Shown: positions 24,551 through 32,183 of the stretch, in pieces
How the letters are laid out: the number at the start of each line of letters is the position of its first letter
Position numbering within the stretch: the stretch's first letter is position 1
Assembly (NCBI GenBank): GCA_021462845.1
Contig: JAJTXU010000022.1
Span: 1 to 34,558 of the forward strand
Direction of reading: 5' to 3'
DNA length: 34,558 nt
Origin: Anaerolineales bacterium
GTDB lineage: Bacteria > Chloroflexota > Anaerolineae > Anaerolineales > Villigracilaceae
Program-made: the position numbers and the translations under genes
The notes under the pieces: generated by a model
The model's input: the letters and a program-made list of their open reading frames with translations, nothing else
Databases searched by the model: none
What the model was told of the DNA's origin: nothing

Positions 24551-25993
24551 ATGAACTACAAACTTTGGATTGACGGCAAGTGGGAGGATACGAAGGGTGG
24601 GAAGATGATGTCCATTGAAGACCCTGCGACGGGGAAGAATATCGCAGAGGTGGTGGATGCCAGCCGCGAGGATGTGGATCGCGCTGTGCAAGCCGCCAAG
24701 CGCGCTTTCTACGATGGACGCTGGTCGAAGAAGACTCCGAGTGAGCGCTCAAAAATTATTTGGAAACTGGCTGACCTGCTCGAAGCCAACGCGGAAAAAT
24801 TGGCGAAAGTCGAATCGGAGAACACGGGAAAGCCGTACGCCTACGTCAGCCTCGGCGGTGACATTCCGTTCGCGGTGGATAACTTGCGTTTCTTCGCCAG
24901 CGCGGCGCGCGACACGCACGGCTCGCACGCGGGCGAGTTCATGGCGGGCTACACGTCCATTTATCGGCGCGAACCCGTCGGCGTTGTGGGGCAGATCGCG
25001 CCGTGGAATTATCCGTTGATGATGGCGGCGTGGAAGATCGGTCCCGCGCTCGCGGCGGGATGCACCATCGTGTTGAAGCCCGCGCCTGGCACGCCTCTCA
25101 CGACGCTGATGTTTGGCGAGATCATCAAGGAGGCGGGCATCCCCGACGGCGTGGTCAACATCATCTCTGGCGGCAACGACGCGGGTCAAGCCATCGTCGA
25201 GCATCCCGATGTGCGCATGGTGAGTCTCACTGGCTCCACTGGCACAGGCAAGAAAATTATGAAGACCGCCGCTGATACATTGAAGCGCGTCCACCTCGAA
25301 CTCGGAGGCAAAGCGCCGTTCATCGTGTTCGACGATTCCGATCCCGAACTCGTTGCGGCGAAGGCGTCCATGGCGGCGACGCTCAACACGGGACAAGACT
25401 GCACGGCGGCGACTCGGCTGTACGTCGAGCGAGGCAAGTCGAAGGTCATGCAAGAAGCGGTTGTCGAGGCGATGAAGAACGTCAAGGTGGGGCTTCCGTT
25501 TGAAGATGGAGTCCAGATGGGTCCGTTGATCTCCAAAGTCCAGCGCGAGCGCGTGTCGGGTTATGTGGATCGCGCGAAATCGGCGGGCGCGAAAATTCTC
25601 ACGGGCGGCGGCGTGCCGAAGGGATTCGAGAACGGCTATTACTACGAGCCGACCGTCGTTGCGAACGTGCAACAGGATTCTGAAATTGTGCAGAATGAAG
25701 TTTTCGGTCCTGTGATCACTGTGCAGGAATTTTCCGATGAAGCCGACGCGCTGAGCAAGGGCAACGATGTGTTGTACGGACTCGCCGCTTCGATCTTCAC
25801 CCGCGACATCGGACGCGCGATGCGCCTCTCTTCTCAATTGGAGTTTGGTACCGTTTGGGTCAACGATCATCTCCCCTTGACCTCCGAAACCCCGCACGGC
25901 GGATTCAAGCAATCAGGCTTCGGCAAGGATCTGTCTGCCGAGGCGATTGGCGATTACCAGATCACCAAGCATGTGATGGTGGCGCAGAGTTAA
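24551..25993 (+). CDS. Gamma-aminobutyraldehyde dehydrogenase-like enzyme, copy 2
   Basis: A 480-residue paralogue of the protein at 21339; by eye roughly four in five residues agree, with identical positions for Glu250, Cys284 (NTGQDCTAATR) and the C-terminal HGGFKQSGFGKDLSAEA signature. Differences concentrate at the N-terminus and around residues 96-105 and 156-160, the latter near the substrate tunnel (PWNYPLMMAAW against PWNYPLNMAGW). The two copies may split 4-aminobutanal and 3-aminopropanal between them, or be expressed under different conditions (inference). AGGAG precedes the start. R4 repeat material follows at once. Confidence 0.85.
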   Translation: MNYKLWIDGKWEDTKGGKMMSIEDPATGKNIAEVVDASREDVDRAVQAAKRAFYDGRWSKKTPSERSKIIWKLADLLEANAEKLAKVESENTGKPYAYVSLGGDIPFAVDNLRFFASAARDTHGSHAGEFMAGYTSIYRREPVGVVGQIAPWNYPLMMAAWKIGPALAAGCTIVLKPAPGTPLTTLMFGEIIKEAGIPDGVVNIISGGNDAGQAIVEHPDVRMVSLTGSTGTGKKIMKTAADTLKRVHLELGGKAPFIVFDDSDPELVAAKASMAATLNTGQDCTAATRLYVERGKSKVMQEAVVEAMKNVKVGLPFEDGVQMGPLISKVQRERVSGYVDRAKSAGAKILTGGGVPKGFENGYYYEPTVVANVQQDSEIVQNEVFGPVITVQEFSDEADALSKGNDVLYGLAASIFTRDIGRAMRLSSQLEFGTVWVNDHLPLTSETPHGGFKQSGFGKDLSAEAIGDYQITKHVMVAQS

Positions 25994-26053
25994 GAGAGAA
26001 TTGGAGGATTGGAGAATTGGTTTTGGTAATTGGTAATTGGTAAATAGTAATTG
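25994..26053. repeat. R4 low-complexity repeat, purine orientation
   Basis: GAGAGAATTGGAGGATTGGAG is followed by GGTAATTGGTAATTGGTAAAT and AGTAATTGAGGATGAGG. It starts at the stop codon of the preceding gene and has the same unit composition as 6938-7001. Confidence 0.6.
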
Positions 26054-26105
26054 AGGATGAGGCGGTGAGTCTCATCCCCAATTACAAGTCGGAGGACACA
26101 ATCTG

Positions 26106-26918
26106 GTGAATCAAAAATCTATTGATCCTGTTTTTCAATCCGTGGTAGATTTGGGTGAGCCACAAGCAGTTTATAAACAGCAGAAGATAGCAAAATTTTG
26201 GCGCATCTTAATCGGCGCCATTTGCATATCTGGTGGATTTTATGCACTTTACTACGGGCTCGTTGTATACCGAAATCTACGCCCTAATATGTCGATCACT
26301 GCTTTTGTTTTCGCTGCAATTCTACTTCTGGTATTTGGTATAGTGGCTGTTGGGAAAACCCTGCTTAATTGGGGAGAAACAGTTGTGCTATATCGAGATG
26401 GACTTGCTTATACTGCTGATGGAAGTGAAGTATCAAGTTTTCGATGGAGCGAGATCAAATTGATAAAGATGAGCATTGTCAATGTATTGGTTTATGGCGT
26501 CGTTCCCACAGGTTCACAACAATCTTATGTAATTGAAACAAATAAGCGGCGGCTGAAGTTGGATGGAGCATTGAGCCAAGTTCATGAATTGATCCATCAT
26601 GTCCGTAAAAACTCCTTCCCTCATATTGCGGCAATCGTAAGACAAAAACTTGATTCGGGCGAGTCTGTGAAGTTTGGTCGCATCATCATTAACAAGTCGG
26701 ATGGCGTCCGAAGGGATGCCAGGAAATATCGATGGAATGAAGTAGCGCAAGTAAAGGTTGTAAACGGCATGATTGTTTTTCAGCCAAAAAAAAGAGTCTG
26801 GATTTTTAGCGGGATCAATGATCTTGTAAGGAATACGCCAAATCTAGACATATTGTTGGCTATTTCTGATGAGATGATAAAGCAGAATGCCTCAATTTCT
26901 TCATCACAACAAAATTGA
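26106..26918 (+). CDS. Membrane protein, DUF6585-like
   Basis: A 270-residue protein with two membrane helices (about residues 33-53 and 64-84) and a large cytoplasmic part that repeats a beta-rich PH-like pattern: ETVVLYRDGLAYTADGSEVSSFRWSEI early and a second W-N-E-V-A-Q-V-K-V strand later. This layout recalls DUF6585 proteins of unknown role; the assignment is from memory and moderate. The start is GTG with GGAGGA upstream. Codon use is A+T-rich relative to the adjacent dehydrogenases. No functional tie to the island is visible. Confidence 0.65.
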   Translation: MNQKSIDPVFQSVVDLGEPQAVYKQQKIAKFWRILIGAICISGGFYALYYGLVVYRNLRPNMSITAFVFAAILLLVFGIVAVGKTLLNWGETVVLYRDGLAYTADGSEVSSFRWSEIKLIKMSIVNVLVYGVVPTGSQQSYVIETNKRRLKLDGALSQVHELIHHVRKNSFPHIAAIVRQKLDSGESVKFGRIIINKSDGVRRDARKYRWNEVAQVKVVNGMIVFQPKKRVWIFSGINDLVRNTPNLDILLAISDEMIKQNASISSSQQN

Positions 26919-27083
26919 ATGCAGAATGCCTACCACCTTAAACTGAGAAATCTTCCCTCACAAGACCTTCTGCGTGGATACACATCTTCAACTTCTCAAG
27001 AGCGCGAGATTCTTTCTATACTTGGTTATCGCTGGAAACAAATCAATCTTTCAAAGGTTTGAATCCTTCGGAAGGTCTGGATA

Positions 27084-28661
27084 TTATTTGTTGATCGTTA
27101 CGTGTTCTGTTTTTATGTTTGAAGAAGCATTAGCGGGTTTCTTCCTGCGTAAGAACTGGGCAAGCGTTTCCCATTTTTGTTTGAGAGTCGTGCCGTAGAC
27201 AACGCCCATGATCGCCACGCCGAGATCGTAATTGCCGAGTTCGCGCATGATGGTGGCGACATCCCACGCGGGAGGCGTGCCGCCCATTGCGTAACTGTGC
27301 GGACGGGTAAACGCGAGCAAGCCCTCCCGTCCGTGCGACGTGCCGATCCCCGAATCTTTCACGCCGCCGAACGGGAGCAGGGGAATCCCGAATTGAGCAA
27401 GGCTGTCGTTGGTGATGATGGACGACGCGTTGATCCGATCCGCGATCCGTTTTGCCCGCGCTTGATCTTTGGTGTACACCGAAGCGAAGAGACCGAACGC
27501 GCTGTCGTTGGCGAGGCGGATGGCTTCCTCTTCATCCCGCACCTTCATGATCGGCAGGATCGGTCCAAACGTTTCCTCGCGCATCAGTTTCATGGAATGG
27601 TTCACATCCACCATCACCATCGGTTTGTAGAATGCGCCTTGCTCCTTGCCTCCGCATACAATGCGCGCGCCTTTCTCGACCGCTTCCTTGACGTGATCTT
27701 CGATGATCTGAATCTGGCGCGGGTCGGTGATGGGACCCATGAAGTACGGACTGTCCTTTTCCAACGTGAAGCCGCTGGCGATCTTCTCGGTGTATTTGAC
27801 GGCGGCTTGGACGAATTCATCGTACTTCGATTCGACGACGTACGCGCGCTCGACCGCCACGCAGGATTGACCCGAATTAAAGTACGCGCCCCAGGTGATC
27901 CAACGCGCGGCGGAATCGATGTCCGCGTCTTCGAGGATAATTGCCGCGTCCTTGCTTCCGAGTTCGAGCGTGACGGGAATCAAGTCCTCCGCCACACTTT
28001 GCATGATCTTCTTGCCTGTGACGGTGGAGCCTGTGACGAAAATATAATCGGGCTTGCTCTTGGTGAGCGCCGCGCCGACTCTTCCATCTCCGTGCACCAC
28101 GCGGACGAACGGCGCAAGTTCGGGCACGCTGTTGAACAATTTTTCGATCATCACGCCGACGGCAGGCGTCACTTCCGAAACTTTTAGGACAACCGTGTTA
28201 CCCGCGAGCAAGGCGGCGAACATCGGCGTGATCGAAATGAGCAAAGGATAATTCCACGGTGAAATGATCGCCGCTACGCCATACGGACGATACTCTACAT
28301 AGGATCGCTTCGTGAAGTACAAGCCCGAAGAAACGCGTCGCCTCTTCAACCATGTTGGCGCTTTGGCGCGATTTTGCGCCAGCATGTCCACCGAGACGAA
28401 TAGTTCGATCAGACTGTCCTGTCTGTTCTTGCCCGTGCTTTGACTGACTACGCTGGAGATTTCGTCGCGCTGGTCAATTAACAACTGCTGGAATTTTTTC
28501 AAAATGCGCGCGCGTTCTTTGACCGATTTCGCGCTCCACACGGAAAAAGATGCGCGCATATCGTCCACCGCCTGTTTTACTTCTTCGGGCGTGGACATCG
28601 TCACTTCGCCGAACTGAGTCCCGTTCGCTGGGTTGATGAAGGCAAGTTTTTCTCGATCCAT
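27084..28661 (-). CDS. Aldehyde dehydrogenase (candidate succinate-semialdehyde dehydrogenase)
   Basis: A 525-residue aldehyde dehydrogenase, complete by motif: SPWNYPLLI (134-142), VTGSTVTGK (209-217), Glu233 in LELGSKD, Cys267 in NSGQSCVAVER, and LPFGGVKDSGIGTSHGREG near the end. It begins close to the family core (no long N-terminus) and has an extended C-terminal tail of about 45 residues including a hydrophobic patch (GVAIMGVVYG) and a basic segment (RRKKPA). That tail could associate with the membrane or an interface as in class 3-like enzymes. It is divergent from gabT (gap about 200 bases), a common arrangement for a GABA pathway pair, so succinate semialdehyde is a reasonable but unproven substrate. 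Confidence 0.85.
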   Translation of the reverse strand: MDREKLAFINPANGTQFGEVTMSTPEEVKQAVDDMRASFSVWSAKSVKERARILKKFQQLLIDQRDEISSVVSQSTGKNRQDSLIELFVSVDMLAQNRAKAPTWLKRRRVSSGLYFTKRSYVEYRPYGVAAIISPWNYPLLISITPMFAALLAGNTVVLKVSEVTPAVGVMIEKLFNSVPELAPFVRVVHGDGRVGAALTKSKPDYIFVTGSTVTGKKIMQSVAEDLIPVTLELGSKDAAIILEDADIDSAARWITWGAYFNSGQSCVAVERAYVVESKYDEFVQAAVKYTEKIASGFTLEKDSPYFMGPITDPRQIQIIEDHVKEAVEKGARIVCGGKEQGAFYKPMVMVDVNHSMKLMREETFGPILPIMKVRDEEEAIRLANDSAFGLFASVYTKDQARAKRIADRINASSIITNDSLAQFGIPLLPFGGVKDSGIGTSHGREGLLAFTRPHSYAMGGTPPAWDVATIMRELGNYDLGVAIMGVVYGTTLKQKWETLAQFLRRKKPANASSNIKTEHVTINK

Positions 28662-28724
28662 GATTTGCTCCTCGGCTTTTTACACGTATGATAGACTTTG
28701 ACGGTACTAACCCAAAAACCTGTT

Positions 28725-28800
28725 TGGACGCAGATAAACGCTGATTCACGCTGATTGAAAAGAAAATCTGCGTTTTCTGCGCGCTTCGCGGTCAGCGTCC
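28725..28800. repeat. R5 dispersed palindromic repeat, copy 2
   Basis: GGACGCAGATAAACGCTGAT begins the element, followed by a second GCTGATT unit, then TTCTGCGCGCTTCGCGG and the closing GTCAGCGTCC. It is related to the element at 113-192. It lies in the divergent promoter region of the aldehyde dehydrogenase and gabT. Confidence 0.55.
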
Positions 28801-28863
28801 CGATTAATTTTCCGATTATTGCCATTATAAGCCTGATAGCCAATACCCAGAAAAGGATATTTT

Positions 28864-30147
28864 ATGACCAGCCAACTCTATCAAGACAACTTCCCTCACA
28901 TGACTCCCGCATGGACGCGCATCTTCAACTTCGTCGCCGACCGCGCCGAAGGCTCGTACATCTACACCGACGATGGGCGCAAACTGCTCGACTTCACCTG
29001 CGGCATCGGCGTGACGAACACGGGTCACTGCCACCCGAAAGTTGTTGAAGCGATCCGCGAGCAGGCGGGAAATTTTATCCACGCGCAGGCGAACATCGTC
29101 ATCCACAAGCCGATGCTGCAACTCGTCGAAGAACTGCGGAAAATTTCTCCGCCTTCGATTGATTCGTTTTACTTCGCCAACTCGGGCGCGGAGGCGTTGG
29201 AGAATGCGGTGAAGATCGCAAAAGTTGTCACAGGCAGACCAAACGTGATCGTTTTCAACGGCTCCTTCCACGGGCGGACTCATGCCACGATGTCGCTGAC
29301 CACCTCCAAGACGATCTACCGCGCGGGATTCGCTCCGCTCATGGCGGGAGTGTACGTCGCGCCGTTTCCATACGCGTACGCGCTCGGCATGACCGAAGAA
29401 CAAGCCAGCCAGCATTGTCTCGAACAACTTGAATACCTGCTCGCCTCGCAGACCGCGCCGAAAGAGACCGCCGCGATTCTGGTCGAGTCCGTTTTGGGCG
29501 AAGGCGGATACGTTGTCCCGCCGACATCGTTCATGAAAGGCTTGCGCGAGATTTGCGACAAGCACGGCATCATGCTCATCTTCGACGAAGTGCAATCGGG
29601 CTTTGGCAGAACAGGGAAGTGGTTCGCGCTTGAACATTTCGGTGTTGTGCCAGACATCATCACCGCCGCGAAGGGGATCGCTTCGGGCATGCCGCTTTCA
29701 GGCGTTTTCACGCGGACAGATATTATGAAAAAAGTGGATGTCGGCTCCATCGGCGGGACGTATGGCGGGAACGCCATCGCCTGCGCGGCGGGAGTCGCCA
29801 CCATCCGCGCGATGCGGGATGAGAATATGCTGGAGAACGCAACCGAGAAAGGAATCCAATTGATGACGGGTCTGCGAAAACTGCAGGAGGAATATCCGCA
29901 GATCGGCGATGTGCGCGGTAAAGGCTTGATGATCGGCACAGAATTTACCGCGAACGGCAACCGCGCCAAAGAAAAGCAAATGGTGAAGGATGTGATCCAC
30001 TCCGCCGAGGAGAAAGGCATGTTGCTCCTCTCGTGCGGAACGTACGACAACACCCTGCGCTGGATTCCCCCGCTAAATGTGACGAGCGAGCAGGTCAATG
30101 ATGGGTTGAGGATATTTGGGGAGGCGTTGGGAGAGGTGGTGAAATAA
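28864..30147 (+). CDS. gabT: 4-aminobutyrate aminotransferase-like enzyme
   Basis: A 427-residue class III aminotransferase of GabT length. Motifs: GIGVTNTGHCHPKVVEAIR (47-65), NSGAEALENAVKIAK (106-120), FHGRTHATMSLT (135-146), DEVQSGFGRTG (241-251) and Schiff-base Lys270 in TAAKGIASGMPLSG, all close to GABA/5-aminovalerate aminotransferases. The reaction would be GABA plus 2-oxoglutarate to succinate semialdehyde plus glutamate, which links aminobutyraldehyde oxidation to the citric acid cycle. AAAAGGAT precedes the start. The divergent neighbour is an aldehyde dehydrogenase that could take the product. Ornithine or 5-aminovalerate are alternative substrates. Confidence 0.87.
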   Translation: MTSQLYQDNFPHMTPAWTRIFNFVADRAEGSYIYTDDGRKLLDFTCGIGVTNTGHCHPKVVEAIREQAGNFIHAQANIVIHKPMLQLVEELRKISPPSIDSFYFANSGAEALENAVKIAKVVTGRPNVIVFNGSFHGRTHATMSLTTSKTIYRAGFAPLMAGVYVAPFPYAYALGMTEEQASQHCLEQLEYLLASQTAPKETAAILVESVLGEGGYVVPPTSFMKGLREICDKHGIMLIFDEVQSGFGRTGKWFALEHFGVVPDIITAAKGIASGMPLSGVFTRTDIMKKVDVGSIGGTYGGNAIACAAGVATIRAMRDENMLENATEKGIQLMTGLRKLQEEYPQIGDVRGKGLMIGTEFTANGNRAKEKQMVKDVIHSAEEKGMLLLSCGTYDNTLRWIPPLNVTSEQVNDGLRIFGEALGEVVK

Positions 30148-30164
30148 ATCAGAGGCCTTATCGG

Positions 30165-30178
30165 GTGATGTATAATGT
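30165..30178 (+). promoter_or_regulatory. Shared 14-base motif with -10 box upstream of the DUF4258 gene
   Basis: GTGATGTATAATGT contains a perfect TATAAT (30171-30176). The identical 14-mer lies upstream of the VapBC-like pair (32147-32160). If used as -10, transcription starts near 30183, almost at the ATG at 30187, giving a near-leaderless mRNA. Confidence 0.5.
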
Positions 30179-30186
30179 CTGTGTCA

Positions 30187-30441
30187 ATGAACATCCGCTT
30201 TCACCCTCATGCTATCGAAAGGCTTGCGGAGCGCGGCGCGACACAAGAGGAAGTTCGCGTCACGATTGAGCAGGGTGAAAAATTCCCTGCGAAGTTTGGA
30301 CGCCTCGGTTTTCGCCGAAATTTTTCATTCAATGGCGAGTGGCGCGGACGTTTATTTTCAACCAAGCAGGTCGAAGTTTTCGCTGTCGAAGAATCTTCAC
30401 AAGACTGGTTGGTCATTACTGTGATTACCCGTTATTTCTAG
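30187..30441 (+). CDS. DUF4258 small protein (putative toxin-like)
   Basis: An 84-residue protein with the DUF4258 pattern: HPHAIERLAERGATQEEVRVTIEQGE at the start, then a short beta-rich half ending LVITVITRYF. The fold resembles small RelE/BrnT-like RNase domains, and proteins of this family are often encoded with DUF2283 partners, as here (gap 10 bases), so a toxin-antitoxin-like module is suspected but not proven. The start could be the in-frame ATG at 30175; 30187 is preferred because 30175 overlaps the TATAAT box. Neither has a clear ribosome binding site. Confidence 0.75.
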   Translation: MNIRFHPHAIERLAERGATQEEVRVTIEQGEKFPAKFGRLGFRRNFSFNGEWRGRLFSTKQVEVFAVEESSQDWLVITVITRYF

Positions 30442-30451
30442 GAGCGCAGCC

Positions 30452-30688
30452 ATGAAATTTACTTATGATCCTCGTTACAACATCGCCTACATTCGCTTTC
30501 AAGAAAAAAGCGCGGAAGTGGAAGCGATTCGCCTGAGTGATGAATTGGTAGTTGACATTGCTCCCGATGGTACGATTTACGGTATAGAGTTGCTCAACGC
30601 CAACGAACAGATGGGACGTGAAGATGCGGGTGAGTTGATCGTGGTCAACGAAGCGACTGGAAAGCGCGCTGAATTGCCGCTGGTGTGA
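30452..30688 (+). CDS. DUF2283 small protein (putative antitoxin-like)
   Basis: A 78-residue protein with the DUF2283 signature: a YDPRYNIAYIRF strand pair, then LSDELVVDIAPDGTIYGIELLNA. The acidic domain is a typical partner of DUF4258 genes. TAGGAG lies just before the start, overlapping the upstream stop, which implies translational coupling. A strong hairpin terminator follows at 30729. The antitoxin role is inferred from pairing only. Confidence 0.78.
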   Translation: MKFTYDPRYNIAYIRFQEKSAEVEAIRLSDELVVDIAPDGTIYGIELLNANEQMGREDAGELIVVNEATGKRAELPLV

Positions 30689-30728
30689 ATCCGTTGCATC
30701 ACGCGGGCTCGTTCAATTATTGCTATCG

Positions 30729-30760
30729 AAGACTTCCGAGACATGTCTCGGAAGTCTTTT
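30729..30760 (+). terminator. Rho-independent terminator of the DUF4258/DUF2283 pair
   Basis: AAGACTTCCGAGACA and TGTCTCGGAAGTCTT form a perfect 30-base palindrome (30729-30758) followed by TT. The 15-bp stem with A-run before and T-run after could work in both directions. Confidence 0.8.
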
Positions 30761-30791
30761 AGAAAGCTATAGATTAACATTGGGAAAACTC

Positions 30792-32150
30792 ATGTCGCTC
30801 ACTCTCAACCGAACTAAACTTGCATCCCTCCTCCGCCAGGAAGAATCCCTCTTCCACAAAACCCATCCCAAATCCTACGAACTCTACGGACGCGCGCGCA
30901 AGTCACTGCATGGCGGCGTGCCGATGTTGTGGATGGTTCGCTGGGCGGGATCATTTCCTGTTTTCGTCAAATCAGCCAAAGGCGCGCGCTTCACCGACGT
31001 GGACGGCTACGAGTACATTGACTTCTGTCTCGGCGACACGGGCGCGATGACGGGTCACTCGCCCGAAGCGACGGTCAACGCCGTCAACGAACAGATGCAA
31101 AATGGCATCACGCTCATGCTCCCGTATGAAGACGCGATCTGGGTTGGCGAAGAACTTCAACGCCGCTTCAAACTTCCTTATTGGCAATTCACGCTCACCG
31201 CCACCGACGCGAATCGTTTCGCCCTGCGCATGGCGCGTCTCATCACCGACCGCCCGAAGATTCTCGTCTTCAATTATTGTTATCACGGCTCGGTGGATGA
31301 AACCTTCATCACGCTCGACGAAGAAGGCACGCCGATCTCGCGCCCGAACAACATGGGTCCGCAAGTTGATCCGCGCGAGACGACGAAGGTCATCGAGTTC
31401 AACGACATCGCCGCGCTCGAAACCGCCCTCTCCGCCCGCGACGTTGCCGCCGTGCTCGCCGAGCCTGTGATGACCAACATCGGCATCATCCATCCCGACG
31501 CGGGTTATCACGACGCCCTGCGCGAGATCACGCGCAAGTATGGGACGTATCTCATCATTGACGAGACGCACACCATCTGCGCTGGACTCGGCGGATACAC
31601 CGCTTCATTCTCCCTTCAACCTGATTTCCTCACCCTCGGCAAACCCCTCGCTGGAGGCGTCCCTGCGGCGGTCTATGGATTCACCGAAGAGGTGAGTCAA
31701 CAATTCGCCGCGCGTCTCAACCGTGACGATGCGGATGTCGGCGGCATCGGCGGGACTCTGGCGGGCAACGCGCTCTCCATCGCCGCCATGAAAGCGACTC
31801 TGCAACACGTTCTCACCGACGAGTTTTACTCAAAAGCGATTGCATTGCAAGAGAAATTCACCGCAGGCGTCGAATCGGTCATCGCAGAATTTGAACTTCC
31901 GTGGATCGTCAAACGCCTCGGCAACCGCTCCGAATACTGGTTCCGCCCCAAACCGCCGCGCAACGGGGGAGAAGCCGCCTCCGCCATTGACCACGAACTG
32001 GATCGCTACATGCACCTCTTCACCCTCAACCGCGGCATCCTGATGACTCCCTTCCATAACATGGCATTGATCTCGCCCGAAACCACCGAAGAGGATGTCC
32101 ATTACCACGCGAAGGTGTTTCGGGATGCGGTGCAAAGCCTGTTTGCGTGA
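30792..32150 (+). CDS. Class III aminotransferase, atypical GSA-aminomutase-like
   Basis: A 452-residue PLP enzyme of the GSA-aminomutase-like group, intact at Schiff-base Lys284 (LTLGKPLAGGVPAAVYG). Usual motifs are altered: T-A-T-D-A-N-R-F-A (136-144) replaces SGTEA, and DETHTICAG (257-265) replaces DEVxTGFR, while the Asp that contacts the pyridine ring is kept. It has an extended N-terminus (1-60) and YCYHGSVDETF (162-172). It is probably a transaminase or mutase with unusual substrate; no substrate is assigned. The weak site GGGAAAA lies before the ATG at 30792. It lies between two toxin-antitoxin-like pairs, and its stop codon overlaps the promoter motif of the second. Confidence 0.82.
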   Translation: MSLTLNRTKLASLLRQEESLFHKTHPKSYELYGRARKSLHGGVPMLWMVRWAGSFPVFVKSAKGARFTDVDGYEYIDFCLGDTGAMTGHSPEATVNAVNEQMQNGITLMLPYEDAIWVGEELQRRFKLPYWQFTLTATDANRFALRMARLITDRPKILVFNYCYHGSVDETFITLDEEGTPISRPNNMGPQVDPRETTKVIEFNDIAALETALSARDVAAVLAEPVMTNIGIIHPDAGYHDALREITRKYGTYLIIDETHTICAGLGGYTASFSLQPDFLTLGKPLAGGVPAAVYGFTEEVSQQFAARLNRDDADVGGIGGTLAGNALSIAAMKATLQHVLTDEFYSKAIALQEKFTAGVESVIAEFELPWIVKRLGNRSEYWFRPKPPRNGGEAASAIDHELDRYMHLFTLNRGILMTPFHNMALISPETTEEDVHYHAKVFRDAVQSLFA

Positions 32151-32170
32151 TGTATAATGTGATGTATAAC
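32147..32170 (+). promoter_or_regulatory. Tandem 12-base repeat with -10 box upstream of the VapBC-like pair
   Basis: GTGATGTATAAT (32147-32158) is followed immediately by GTGATGTATAAC (32159-32170), a direct repeat with one difference. The first unit plus two bases is identical to the 14-mer at 30165-30178. It overlaps the stop codon of the aminotransferase. It could be a promoter, or a repeated operator for the RHH antitoxin, which typically binds such repeats (inference). Confidence 0.55.
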
Positions 32171-32183
32171 CACAGGAGCATCC

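Noticed and set aside
24749-25912. 387-residue open frame on the minus strand
   Set aside because: It lies entirely antisense to the aminobutyraldehyde dehydrogenase copy 2, is rich in His/Arg as expected from a shadow frame of GC-biased codons, and has no recognisable motif.
26974-27198. 74-residue plus-strand frame after the DUF6585-like gene
   Set aside because: It overlaps the 3' end of the convergent aldehyde dehydrogenase, lacks a ribosome binding site and shows no conserved pattern.
27177-28187. 336-residue open frame on the plus strand
   Set aside because: Antisense shadow of the aldehyde dehydrogenase at 27084-28661, whose catalytic motifs are all intact; the composition is His/Arg/Asp-heavy with no domain.
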